This document shows, piece after piece, positions 7,427 to 15,547 of a DNA stretch of 48,779 bases. The stretch is taken from NCBI GenBank assembly GCA_913043255.1, contig CAJWLK010000005.1, positions 110,224-159,002 on the forward strand, in the 5' to 3' direction. Below the pieces are notes generated by a model. It was not told the DNA's origin and ran no database searches. It was given only the letters and a program-made list of their open reading frames with translations. The position numbers were made by a program, and so were the translations under genes. This DNA is from an uncultured Gemmatimonadota bacterium. Lineage in GTDB: Bacteria; Gemmatimonadota; Gemmatimonadetes; Palauibacterales; Palauibacteraceae. Position 1 is the stretch's first letter, and each line of letters begins with the position of its first letter.

Positions 7427-9113
7427 TCTTCCTCCGGCTGCAATTATGATCTTAGGTGCCCTCTTGGTGCCTGCCTTAAGTGGGCGCATACAGAAGGCGT
7501 ATATCCTCGCTTTACCGATACTCGGATTCCTGTACTTCGTCAGTCTTGGCACAGGGGAGTTTGGCCAAGTCGGCATCTTTTCGTACGAGCTCACTCTCGT
7601 TCGAATTGACGGGTTGAGTCGGATTTTTGGCTACCTCTTCCATATCGCGGCGGTCATCGGACTTATCTTCGCGATGCGAGCCGAAAACAGCATGGAACAC
7701 GTGGCAGCCCTGGTTTATGCAGGATCAGCTGTCGGAGCTGTCATGGCAGGCGACTTGATCGTGCTCTTCGTTTTTTGGGAGCTTCTGGCGCTGAGTTCGG
7801 TGTTTTTGATTTGGGTTCGCGGCACGGAACGCTCGTATCACGCTGGGATTCGTTATTTGATTGTACAGGTAGGTTCGGGCGTTCTGATGCTTACCGGGAT
7901 TCTAATTCACTATCAAACGACTGGGTCGCTCGCGTTCGACCACTTAGGTCTTGGGACTTTGGGAACGAACCTGATTTTCCTGGCATTTGGGATCAAGTGT
8001 GCATTCCCCTTCCTCCATAACTGGCTCATTGATTCTTATCCTGAAGCTACCCCGTGGGGGACCGTTTTCTTGAGTGCCTTTACGACAAAAGTTGCTGTTT
8101 ATGCCTTAGCTCGTGGCTTCGCCGGAACCGAAATTTTGGTCTTCATTGGTGCAGCCATGACAGTCTTTCCCATTTTTTATGCGGTCATCGAAAACGATCT
8201 TCGACGGGTCTTGTCCTACAGCATGATCAATCAGATTGGCTTTATGGTCTGTGGGATTGGTATCGGGACCGAGCTCGCTGTGAATGGTGCGGTTGCCCAT
8301 GCCTTCAATGATGTACTGTTCAAGGGTCTCTTGTTGATGTCGATGGGGGCTGTTCTGTACCGGACAGGAAAGGTGAATGGCAGCGACCTGGGTGGGCTCT
8401 ACAAGAGTATGCCAAAGACAACAGGTCTATGCCTTATAGGAGCAGCCTCCATCTCGGCCTTCCCACTGTTTAGTGGCTTTGTCAGTAAATCAATGGTGAT
8501 TTCTGCTGCGATTCACGAAGGCTATGGAGGAGTATGGCTCGCACTTCTTTTTGCGTCTGCCGGTGTTGTGGAGCACGCAGGAATCAAGATTCCATTCTTT
8601 GCTTTTTTCGCACATGACTCCGGAATTCGGTGCAAAGAGGCACCACGAAGCATGTTGATTGCGATGACAATTGCAGCGGCGTTCTGCATTTTCAACGGCT
8701 CATTCCCAGGTGCTTTTCTTTATCCAATGTTGCCTTATGCGGTAGAGTATGTGCCCTATACAACGGCGCATGTAGTGGCCCAGCTTCAACTTCTCTTTTT
8801 CGCCATGTTGGCAGTCGTTTGGCTCATGTCATCGGGACGGTATCCGCCCGAGTTGCGGTCAGTTAATCTCGATACTGATTGGGTGTACAGGCGCTTAGGT
8901 CCCCGTGCTGCGCTGGCAGTAGCCAGGGTCGCAGTTTTCTTGCGAACCGGTACAGTTAACACGGTTTTGGTGGGGGTGAACTCAACGGTTACCGGAGTTC
9001 GGAAGCACCTCGGAGTGACGGGTGTTATGGGCAGAACATGGTCTACCGCAGGTTCGGTTATTTGGGTGGCACTGCTCTTGAGCTTTTTCCTTATTTTATA
9101 CTACACGAAGTGA
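7416..9113 (+). CDS. Third proton-translocating antiporter subunit (NuoL/NuoN/MrpD-like)
   Basis: A 565-residue polytopic protein of the proton-conducting transporter family. Glu lies in V-F-W-E-L-L-A-L-S-S, the Lys block reads G-I-K-C-A-F-P-F-L-H-N-W-L, and a second charged site lies in T-T-K-V-A-V-Y. A long C-terminal extension carries an amphipathic region and a final helix, reminiscent of the lateral helix end of NuoL but shorter. ATG 7416 overlaps the small membrane gene. Three such subunits plus E-F-G-B-C suggest a larger, non-classical Mrp or Mbh-like ion pump; no hydrogenase or NADH-binding subunit is nearby. Confidence 0.88.
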   Translation: MIGSLPPAAIMILGALLVPALSGRIQKAYILALPILGFLYFVSLGTGEFGQVGIFSYELTLVRIDGLSRIFGYLFHIAAVIGLIFAMRAENSMEHVAALVYAGSAVGAVMAGDLIVLFVFWELLALSSVFLIWVRGTERSYHAGIRYLIVQVGSGVLMLTGILIHYQTTGSLAFDHLGLGTLGTNLIFLAFGIKCAFPFLHNWLIDSYPEATPWGTVFLSAFTTKVAVYALARGFAGTEILVFIGAAMTVFPIFYAVIENDLRRVLSYSMINQIGFMVCGIGIGTELAVNGAVAHAFNDVLFKGLLLMSMGAVLYRTGKVNGSDLGGLYKSMPKTTGLCLIGAASISAFPLFSGFVSKSMVISAAIHEGYGGVWLALLFASAGVVEHAGIKIPFFAFFAHDSGIRCKEAPRSMLIAMTIAAAFCIFNGSFPGAFLYPMLPYAVEYVPYTTAHVVAQLQLLFFAMLAVVWLMSSGRYPPELRSVNLDTDWVYRRLGPRAALAVARVAVFLRTGTVNTVLVGVNSTVTGVRKHLGVTGVMGRTWSTAGSVIWVALLLSFFLILYYTK

Positions 9114-10100
9114 GTGTCGCCCGTGACCAACCGGTCTGAAGGGCATCGCCTGGCAGTCGAAAAAATCGTGGTCGGGTCGAGAGCTTCCCGTCTGGCTAAG
9201 ATACAAGCTGAATGGGTCGGGACTCGGCTTAAGAAATCTTGGCCGAATCTGTCTATTACTTATTGGACAACCACTACGATTGGCGACCGTGATCGTGATG
9301 TGCCGCTTTCAGAGATTGGGGGGCAGGGGGTTTTCACCTCGGCCCTTGAGTCTGCCCTGGTAGAGGAAACCATCGATCTTGCGGTACACTCGCTCAAGGA
9401 CCTCCCAACAAAAGAGTCCACGGGCACGTCGCTTGCCGCTGTTCCGCCACGCGAGGATCCAAGAGACACCTTGGTGGTAGGACCGCATGTCCCAATGGGA
9501 CAGATGGCTATTGATACCTTGCCGAGTGGCGCGAGAATTGGAACTTCATCACTTCGACGATCAGCTCAGGTCCGAGCCATTCGATCAGATCTCCGCGTGA
9601 TGGATGTGCGAGGTAACGTCGACACGCGTTTGAAGAAGTTGGAAGCGGGTGAATTTGAAGCGTTGATTCTTGCTGCTGCGGGGCTGAGGAGATTGGGCTT
9701 GTGGTCTTCAAATATGTTCCCGTTAGAAGTGGACTGGTTGCCGGCTCCTGGACAAGGTGCCCTGGGAGTCCAAGGGCGACCGTCGGATTCTGAGATTCGA
9801 GAATTGGTGCGCCCATTAGAAGATCGAAAATCTCGAACAGAGGTGACGGCGGAACGAAGTCTTTTAGCCAGTCTTGAGGGAGGATGCCAAGTCCCTATTG
9901 CGTCCAGAGCGAATGTTGAGGATGAAGACGTCCATCTTTCTGCCGCTGTATATGATGTAAAAGGAATGTTGGATCCAATAGTAGGGGCAGAGCGTGGGCC
10001 TATGGAGGAGGCGGCGGAAGTTGGCGAACGACTTGCTGATCGCTTGAAGGACTCTGGTGCGGATGCGATGGTTGAAAACGCGAGAGAGTTCAGGGTGTGA
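9114..10100 (+). CDS. hemC: Hydroxymethylbilane synthase (porphobilinogen deaminase)
   Basis: HemC condenses four porphobilinogen molecules to the linear hydroxymethylbilane, the committed tetrapyrrole step. Family motifs are present in order: G-S-R-A-S-R-L-A near residue 23, T-x-G-D-R-D near 59, the Asp region A-V-H-S-L-K-D-L-P, I-G-T-S-S-L-R-R, and the cofactor-attachment Cys258 in L-E-G-G-C. Length 328 is near the family's usual 310 or so, with about 15 extra N-terminal residues from the GTG at 9114. It starts immediately after the Mrp operon with no spacer. Its 3' end overlaps the convergent HmuY-like gene by 11 bases. It heads a region rich in heme enzymes. Confidence 0.97.
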   Translation: MSPVTNRSEGHRLAVEKIVVGSRASRLAKIQAEWVGTRLKKSWPNLSITYWTTTTIGDRDRDVPLSEIGGQGVFTSALESALVEETIDLAVHSLKDLPTKESTGTSLAAVPPREDPRDTLVVGPHVPMGQMAIDTLPSGARIGTSSLRRSAQVRAIRSDLRVMDVRGNVDTRLKKLEAGEFEALILAAAGLRRLGLWSSNMFPLEVDWLPAPGQGALGVQGRPSDSEIRELVRPLEDRKSRTEVTAERSLLASLEGGCQVPIASRANVEDEDVHLSAAVYDVKGMLDPIVGAERGPMEEAAEVGERLADRLKDSGADAMVENAREFRV

Positions 10101-10713
10101 GACGAAGGCTTCCGTCGTTTTGGTACCCGTAAACCATCGTTATACATCCAGGTGTGGCCTCGAGGCAGTAGTAACTGATGATCTTGAGTTTTGCGTAGTG
10201 TCCCACAGCCGTCCGAATTACATAAGTTTCGTTCTTGGGCTCTAGTGTGTGAGCGAAGAAGCTGTATTCGTACCAACGTTGAAGGGCAGGAGTGGATGCC
10301 GGAGCAGCGTCCCCCAAGCGCCCATCTGTCACCGTGTAGCCACTACGAGGGGCTTGAGTGACAGAGTCCCAGGGCAAGGTCAACGCCAATGCCCCACCCG
10401 CGCCGGCGTAATCAGCCCCTCCATTTGTCACCATATGAAATCGATTGATTGCGAGATCCCAACCGTTGGGAAGAGGGTCTTCGATGACGCTGCCAATTTC
10501 GAAGTTAAAGAAAGCCCACTGAGAGCCATCTTGTGCATCGATAGTGATAGTGTCGGTGACGAATCCCGTTTGCGTGGGTTGGGGGCGAATCGGTGTCGGG
10601 GGAAAACTAAGGGGTTTGGGGCGCACGAAAGAAGCGCTCACGACGAAAATAATCACGAGCAAAAAGACGACGGCTGCCACGTATAGCCCGAGCGGTTTGC
10701 GCTGGACTGTCAT
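10090..10713 (-). CDS. Membrane-anchored HmuY-family protein
   Basis: A 207-residue protein with one N-terminal helix (about 10-28), a proline-rich linker and a C-terminal domain that resembles HmuY. It has an F-N-F-E-I-G-S-V region, W-D-L-A-I-N-R-F-H-M-x-T-N-G-G, then Y-V-I-R-T-A-x-G-H-Y-A-K-L-K-I-I-S-Y-Y. HmuY of Porphyromonas is a secreted heme-binding protein. The known heme ligands lie in regions I cannot align with confidence, so heme binding is an inference helped by the neighbouring hemC. The gene runs opposite to hemC and their coding ends overlap. A close second gene (10742-10948) shares its strand. Confidence 0.75.
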   Translation of the reverse strand: MTVQRKPLGLYVAAVVFLLVIIFVVSASFVRPKPLSFPPTPIRPQPTQTGFVTDTITIDAQDGSQWAFFNFEIGSVIEDPLPNGWDLAINRFHMVTNGGADYAGAGGALALTLPWDSVTQAPRSGYTVTDGRLGDAAPASTPALQRWYEYSFFAHTLEPKNETYVIRTAVGHYAKLKIISYYCLEATPGCITMVYGYQNDGSLRLTP

Positions 10714-10741
10714 CTTTTTCTCTATGTTAGTTCGGCCCCGA

Positions 10742-10948
10742 TCATGGGGTTTGTTTGCGGTCCAAGAAACGAGTCAGGTTCGCCAAGTAGTATCCCAACA
10801 CTCCTGTTGCCAAACTAAAGAAAACGCCGAGCAATAAGGTTGAGATGCTGCCTGTCGTAGAAAAATTGAAAAACTCCCAAATTGCATATCCTCCGCAAAA
10901 CAGGATTGCAGTTGAGATCAAGAATCGGTGGAATCCTATAATTGACAT
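10742..10948 (-). CDS. Small membrane protein of unknown function
   Basis: A 68-residue protein with two hydrophobic helices (about 7-27 and 36-58) and a short basic tail. I recognise no family. It lies 28 bases upstream of the HmuY-like gene on the same strand and may be co-transcribed with it. The divergent spacer upstream holds a 12-base palindrome. Confidence 0.5.
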   Translation of the reverse strand: MSIIGFHRFLISTAILFCGGYAIWEFFNFSTTGSISTLLLGVFFSLATGVLGYYLANLTRFLDRKQTP

Positions 10949-10995
10949 CGGGCATCACCTCGCATCGAACGGATGGAGAACCTCGACTGAGGACA

Positions 10996-11007
10996 TATCG
11001 TACGATA
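10996..11007. promoter_or_regulatory. Perfect 12-base palindrome in a divergent spacer
   Basis: TATCGTACGATA is its own reverse complement. It stands in the 129-base spacer between a small leftward gene and the rightward gene at 11078, where promoters for both directions must lie. An operator for a dimeric regulator is the natural guess. A chance palindrome cannot be excluded, and no regulator gene is next to it. Confidence 0.3.
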
Positions 11008-11077
11008 CACTTCGCCCCCGCGAAACTTTATGATGGGTTGCCACAACTAACCTCATTGTCTCGCTGAGGGTGATAAT

Positions 11078-11485
11078 GTGAAAAAGTTGAGATCGGGGAC
11101 TTTAAGTAAGGGTGTGCATTCCCCCTCCCATCAGGCGAAGTTCCGCCAGGCGGCTTTTTTCTATATTCACGTGGCAATCCTTTACGAAGCCGCAGTGTGG
11201 GTGCTTCATAGGGACGGTAGCCTGCCTTCTCGAGGGCCGGTTGGCCTGTGGCTTATTGCCGGAGGTGTGCTTGCAAGTGTGGTGTTCTGGGGCTTGTGGA
11301 GTTGGCGTAACGTATGGCTAGCTAGAGCACTGTGGGCAATAGGAGCGCTGCGGATACCTACACTTCTACGTGGGGCGTTTCTTCCACAGGAGGAGGCGGT
11401 ACTTTCTCCCACGTTCTACATTGCTGCACTTATTGTTGTATTGGTTAATCTCTGGTTACTAGCCAGGGCGGGATGGGACCTCTGA
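11078..11485 (+). CDS. Four-helix membrane protein of unknown function
   Basis: A 135-residue protein with a basic N-terminus and four predicted helices (about 24-42, 54-74, 77-94 and 111-131). I recognise no family. GTG 11078 follows a GAGGGTG ribosome-binding site. The gene ends 21 bases before the P-loop/PNPOx fusion gene and may be the first gene of that operon, suggesting a membrane accessory role in the cofactor/oxidase cluster. That role is inferred from position only. Confidence 0.6.
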   Translation: MKKLRSGTLSKGVHSPSHQAKFRQAAFFYIHVAILYEAAVWVLHRDGSLPSRGPVGLWLIAGGVLASVVFWGLWSWRNVWLARALWAIGALRIPTLLRGAFLPQEEAVLSPTFYIAALIVVLVNLWLLARAGWDL

Positions 11486-11506
11486 GATGCTCCTTAATAC
11501 TCAGGC

Positions 11507-12991
11507 ATGACTATGCAAATTCGCACGTATCATGAAGTCCAAGAACATGAATCCAATCTTCCTGATCAGATGGCAGAGCAACAGGTCCGGGTCGATGCAC
11601 GCTTAGCGAGTGTTGGGAACGTTATTGGGGTAATGAGTGGGAAGGGAGGAGTGGGGAAGAGCCTTGTGTCCGCCCTGTTGGCTGCCGGGCTATCGAAGCA
11701 CGGGTTACGAGTGGGAGTGATAGACGCAGATTTGAATGGTCCGAGCATGCCTCGTTTTCTTGGTCTCGAATCCTGTCCTCTGGAAGAGACTGATGATGGA
11801 ACCTTGCCTGCAGTTACCAAGGGTGGACTCCGGGTCATATCGATGAGTCTGCTCATCGAAGAAGACAAGGCGTTGACGTGGCGGGAGCCGATCGATGCAG
11901 GGTTCGTCTGGCGAGGAGCTCAGGAGCGTCGAGCATTACGAGAGTTCATCTCAGATGTGGCTTGGGGTGAGCTTGATGTTCTGTTCGTGGACCTGCCTCC
12001 GGGAACGGGTCGGCTGGCTGAACTCCATGGGTTAGTGCCCGGGATGTTGGGTACAATCACGGTGACGATCCCCTCTGTCGCATCGCAAGATGCTGTGGCG
12101 CGTTCATTGCATTTTTCTGAACAGCGAGGATTACATGTGCTCGGTCTAGTAGAAAATCTTTCGGGTTTATACGAAGGCCAAGCCGGCTCTGAACTTGCCA
12201 GAGAATTTTCGATTCCCTTACTGGGTCAAATCCCCTTTAGCCCGGAACTGGCTGTGGCAGCCGATGATGGGTCAGTAGAGGACTGGTTAGACACGGAAGA
12301 AAGTTTGCAGGCTGAGATCCATGGACTGGTTGGTGCGGTAGCAGACATTTGTAAGAAAAGTGCGACGAAACTAGCGATGCACGAAGGGACTGTTGGAGAA
12401 CAACAAGTCCAAGCAACACAGGGTAGTCGAGAACGGGCCAAACGTTTCTATGACCGACAGATGCGCGAGGACCTTTCGTCGGTCATGGTCAAGCTCATAG
12501 CAGAGCAAGAGATGGTATTTGTCGCAACGGCGGATGCTGACGGAAACTGCGATTGCTCACCAAGGTTTGGAACTCCTGGTTTTGTTATAACACTAGATGA
12601 AAAAACCCTCGCATACCCCGAATACCGTGGAAATGGCGTCTTTGCCAGCCTTGGAAATATCATAGAAAACCCTCACATCGGGCTTGTCTTCGTGGATTTC
12701 TTTCGAACAACTGTCGGCCTACATGTGAATGGTACGGCTGTGCTCCACCCAACGGACAAACTGCCAATCGCCCTATCCACTTACATCGAAGAAGAAGGGC
12801 ATAAAGTTGATTCCAAAGTCGAACAATGGGTCGTCATCACGGTCGACGAGGCGTACATCCATTGCGCGAAACATGTGCCGCGCATGACCAAAAAGGACAA
12901 ACGAATCAAATGGGGGACGGACGATCTAAAGGCGAAAGAAGACAATTTCTTCCTGGAGCGGAAGGGGGCGCATGAAATTCCTGTGCGTTGA
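11507..12991 (+). CDS. Mrp/NBP35-like P-loop ATPase fused to a PNPOx-like flavin-fold domain
   Basis: The first 290 residues or so are a MinD/ParA-superfamily ATPase of the ApbC/NBP35 type. They show the deviant Walker A G-K-G-G-V-G-K-S at 45-52, D-A-D-L-N-G-P-S-M-P after it, and D-L-P-P-G-T-G in the Walker B region. ApbC/NBP35 proteins carry Fe-S clusters on a Cys pair after the E-N-x-S stretch; here that segment (E-N-L-S-G-L-Y-E-G-Q-A-G) has no Cys. From about 313 to 480 the protein continues as a split-barrel PNPOx-like domain, a fold that binds FMN or, in HugZ/HutZ relatives, heme. The reading frame is continuous with no sign of a join error. It overlaps the next gene by 20 bases. Likely a cofactor-handling protein; substrate unknown. 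Confidence 0.85.
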   Translation: MTMQIRTYHEVQEHESNLPDQMAEQQVRVDARLASVGNVIGVMSGKGGVGKSLVSALLAAGLSKHGLRVGVIDADLNGPSMPRFLGLESCPLEETDDGTLPAVTKGGLRVISMSLLIEEDKALTWREPIDAGFVWRGAQERRALREFISDVAWGELDVLFVDLPPGTGRLAELHGLVPGMLGTITVTIPSVASQDAVARSLHFSEQRGLHVLGLVENLSGLYEGQAGSELAREFSIPLLGQIPFSPELAVAADDGSVEDWLDTEESLQAEIHGLVGAVADICKKSATKLAMHEGTVGEQQVQATQGSRERAKRFYDRQMREDLSSVMVKLIAEQEMVFVATADADGNCDCSPRFGTPGFVITLDEKTLAYPEYRGNGVFASLGNIIENPHIGLVFVDFFRTTVGLHVNGTAVLHPTDKLPIALSTYIEEEGHKVDSKVEQWVVITVDEAYIHCAKHVPRMTKKDKRIKWGTDDLKAKEDNFFLERKGAHEIPVR

Positions 12992-13415
12992 CTGTGATCG
13001 GCAGATGGAGTTCGAAGATCGTACCGTTCCCGGTGACGGTACGTTTGCCGCTGTTTTCCAGTGTCCGGCATGTGAACGGTCAACCGCGATGCTGGCGAAT
13101 CCTATGGAAACCCAACTGGTGAGTTCATTGGGTGTGCAGGTTGGGGGGCGTACAGTGCCGGAAGCCCCGATGGAGGGGATTCGCAGCCAAGTATCATCAG
13201 GTCGAGATGACGCCTTCGTAGAACCAACGGAAACGCCCACAGGGCCTGTCCAATGGAGCGTGGAAGCGGTTGAACGACTCAATCACGTACCATCTTTTGT
13301 TCGAGGCATGGTCAAGAAGATTTATAATGAGTATGCGAAGGAGCGTGGACTTGCAGAGATGACACCAGGCCTCATGGACAGGGCTCGCACGGATCTAGGC
13401 CTCGAGGATATGTAG
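12972..13415 (+). CDS. Zinc-ribbon protein with C-terminal PCP_red domain
   Basis: A 147-residue protein. Cys5, Cys8, Cys31 and Cys34 (C-x2-C and C-P-x-C) form a rubredoxin- or zinc-ribbon-like knuckle. After a linker, residues 95-143 match the PCP_red domain found at the end of the B subunit of dark protochlorophyllide reductase: W-S-V-E-A-x-x-R-L, then P-S-F-V-R-G-M-V, a helix, and a T-P-x-x-M-x-x-A-R end. No chlorophyll genes are in the window. The same domain recurs in the radical SAM gene at 17860 and, more divergently, in the USP gene at 15578. It starts inside the preceding gene and lies 4 bases from the ferredoxin gene. Confidence 0.82.
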   Translation: MKFLCVDCDRQMEFEDRTVPGDGTFAAVFQCPACERSTAMLANPMETQLVSSLGVQVGGRTVPEAPMEGIRSQVSSGRDDAFVEPTETPTGPVQWSVEAVERLNHVPSFVRGMVKKIYNEYAKERGLAEMTPGLMDRARTDLGLEDM

Positions 13416-13419
13416 AAAC

Positions 13420-13686
13420 ATGTCTGAGAGGATTGAAAGTCCAGAACTCGACCCGCAAGTCGAGAGAGTTGTGCATGATTGCCGGATTGTCATTGACCGA
13501 GATCTTTGTGTTGGTTTCGGGGATTGTATCGAGGAAGCACCAGAAGCGTTTGACCTTGATGAAGATGGAGTAGCCGTTTTCACAAATCCGGAGAAAGCGT
13601 CACGATCTCAAGTTCTAGATGCGTGCGCGACATGTCCAGTCGATGCGATTACGGTTTATGAAGATGGAGTGGCCATCATCCCGTGA
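13420..13686 (+). CDS. Single-cluster ferredoxin
   Basis: An 88-residue acidic protein with I-D-R-D-L-C-V-G-F-G-D-C, an A-P-E-A-F-D-L-D-E-D-G-V stretch, and D-A-C-A-T-C-P-V-D-A-I. This is the layout of small [3Fe-4S]/[4Fe-4S] ferredoxins of the Fer4_13/Fer4_15 kind: C-x5-C, then C-x2-C-P. The residue between the first pair, where a third close Cys stands in classic 4Fe-4S types, is Phe. It could feed electrons to the radical SAM enzyme at 17860, which needs one-electron donors. That link is inferred from the shared cluster. Confidence 0.85.
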   Translation: MSERIESPELDPQVERVVHDCRIVIDRDLCVGFGDCIEEAPEAFDLDEDGVAVFTNPEKASRSQVLDACATCPVDAITVYEDGVAIIP

Positions 13687-13710
13687 GTTGTAGCTCCAGG
13701 CGCAATCTTT

Positions 13711-14664
13711 ATGACAGGTGATAACTCTGCTCGTTCGATAGAGGCTGGATCAACTGTGATCACAGCGATCCACGACTTCGATTATGAATATCCCGATGGC
13801 ACCGAAGCGCTTGTAAATCTGTCTCTTGAGGTTCAGGAAGACGAGGTGCTCGGTCTTTTAGGGCCAAATGGATCGGGTAAATCAACACTTCTTCGTGTCC
13901 TGGCTAGCGGGGCAGGTACTCAAAGCGACATTGACAGGGGCGTAAGCCGTTGGCTTGCCATTGACCGTCCGGTTTTTCGCGATTGGCTTTCCGGTAGAGA
14001 GAATGCAAGGGTCCTCTTTGAGTTGTCGGGGCTTGATCGGAGTGCTTCCGCAGAAACCGCCAATCTTTGGATTCGCCGTTTTGATCTCGCGGATGTTGGC
14101 GAAAAGCCGGTGGGGACATACTCAAGCGGCATGCGCCGGCGATTAGGTCTTGCGATTGCGTTTGGTATGGATGCTAAGGTGACTTTGTTAGATGAACCGT
14201 TGGCTGGGTTGGATCCTTCGGGTCGAATCATACTGGCCGACGCTATTTCAGAGCAGCGGCATCGAGGTGGCACAATTCTAGTGTCGACGCATGATCCGGA
14301 ATTTGCATCGACTTATTGTGATCGAGTTGCTTTTTTGGCCTTGGGTCGATGTCGTGCCATAGGAAAACCGAGTGAGTTTCTTACAAAGACAGGCAAGGGG
14401 CCTCTCCTTGAGCTTCAATTTGCGGAAGGAGGTTTGCCAACTCTGGAAGAACTGGGCTCTCCGCCGACGAATGTTGAAAAAGTATCTTGGGGTCAGGATT
14501 CACTCGTTTTGACGGTTAAGGTGCCGGAAGTGGCTGCTCCAGAAGCTCTCAAGTGGCTACTGGAAGCGGGAGGGAAGGTTAGGTCGCTTGAGATCCGAAA
14601 GCCGACACTCCGAGATGCTTTTTTCGAAGTCACGGGAGAGCAATTAGACGAGGTCGGTCGATGA
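13711..14664 (+). CDS. ABC transporter ATP-binding subunit (CcmA/ABC-2 type)
   Basis: A 317-residue ATPase with Walker A G-P-N-G-S-G-K-S-T, the signature Y-S-S-G-M-R-R-R-L-G, Walker B V-T-L-L-D-E-P-L-A-G-L-D-P and the H-loop S-T-H-D. The first 215 residues or so are the nucleotide-binding domain. The remaining 100 are a C-terminal domain common in ABC-2 exporters and absent from plain CcmA. Its stop overlaps the ATG of the permease. Position between a ferredoxin and tetrapyrrole-related genes makes export of a cofactor or reductant conceivable, in the way CydDC serves cytochrome bd in E. coli, but the substrate is unknown. Confidence 0.9.
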   Translation: MTGDNSARSIEAGSTVITAIHDFDYEYPDGTEALVNLSLEVQEDEVLGLLGPNGSGKSTLLRVLASGAGTQSDIDRGVSRWLAIDRPVFRDWLSGRENARVLFELSGLDRSASAETANLWIRRFDLADVGEKPVGTYSSGMRRRLGLAIAFGMDAKVTLLDEPLAGLDPSGRIILADAISEQRHRGGTILVSTHDPEFASTYCDRVAFLALGRCRAIGKPSEFLTKTGKGPLLELQFAEGGLPTLEELGSPPTNVEKVSWGQDSLVLTVKVPEVAAPEALKWLLEAGGKVRSLEIRKPTLRDAFFEVTGEQLDEVGR

Positions 14665-15368
14665 CGGTTTGGCGCCTATCCTGGCAGTCCGCGCTACGGC
14701 GGCGACGACTTTTCCTTTGGAACGTAATTATCCCTTTACTCCTGTTAGCACCTGTAGCAATGAGTAACGCGGCTGCACCTCATCGCGTGGCCGTTTATGG
14801 GGTATTTTTAGTGTTTTTTGGAACCTTTGGATCGGCTGTCCCGACAGTGAGCGATGCAAGAGATGGTTGGCTAGACGAAATATTCCGAACAAATTATTCG
14901 TCCATGCGCTGGCTTTGGGAGCGTACGTTGGCAGAGACATCCATTGACCTTGTCCAAACATTGCCGGCGATTCTGATCCTTTTGATTACGGGTACGGGCC
15001 TCTCGAGTTTCGGGGGGGTATTAATGAGCGTTACCATTGCACTTCTGTTTGCTAATTTGATTGGGCCCGTAATCGCAGCGATGGTAAGATCTCTTGCAGA
15101 GGCTGCTCTGGCAGGGGCAGCGATATCCTTGGGGCTTCTTCATTATGCTGGTTTTTTTCGCCCGCCCGTGTCAGGCTGGACCTTAACGCTCGCCATGTGG
15201 AACCCGTATACTCCGCTTAGAAGTGGACTCCAAGGATCCGTGTCGGGGGTTGCTCCCGGAGCAATCCTCGGATGGGAATTGCCTCTTATTTCGATAACAA
15301 TAATGGGGCTGTTGGTCTTCATGTTTTCAAGTCGATGGACTCGTCATTTGCGTTGGCCGAACGCGTGA
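14661..15368 (+). CDS. ABC transporter permease (CcmB/ABC-2 type)
   Basis: A 235-residue membrane protein with about six helices in the CcmB/ABC-2 permease style, including a long cytoplasmic stretch near 60-90 (D-A-R-D-G-W-L-D-E-I-F). CcmB, which exports heme or a related molecule for cytochrome c maturation, has a similar size, but I see no diagnostic CcmB motif. ATG 14661 overlaps the stop of the ATPase gene. One ATPase and one permease gene would give a homodimeric transporter. Confidence 0.82.
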   Translation: MTVWRLSWQSALRRRRLFLWNVIIPLLLLAPVAMSNAAAPHRVAVYGVFLVFFGTFGSAVPTVSDARDGWLDEIFRTNYSSMRWLWERTLAETSIDLVQTLPAILILLITGTGLSSFGGVLMSVTIALLFANLIGPVIAAMVRSLAEAALAGAAISLGLLHYAGFFRPPVSGWTLTLAMWNPYTPLRSGLQGSVSGVAPGAILGWELPLISITIMGLLVFMFSSRWTRHLRWPNA

Positions 15369-15547
15369 TGCCTGGAGTCTTGAAAAGGTCAATATAGGTA
15401 CGCAGATATAGGCTATTCCGGCTCGTTTGACTTTCCCTAGATGCAATCGCACCTTCCTTTCGCACGGGTGCTCTTTAAGGTTGCGGTCGTGCTTAAAAGC
15501 AGCATGTAAAAAGCCGCGAATTGTCAGTGGAATGAGTGTCTCAAACC

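Noticed and set aside
1733..9113. Respiratory complex I or membrane-bound hydrogenase operon
   Set aside because: The antiporter-like subunits resemble NuoL/M/N, but E, F, G, B and C are Mrp subunits and there is no NuoB/C/D/H/I or hydrogenase subunit.
9566..10276. 236-codon minus-strand open frame across the 3' half of hemC
   Set aside because: It is the complement of a clearly real hemC; the translation is Ser/Arg/Pro-rich and shows no domain.
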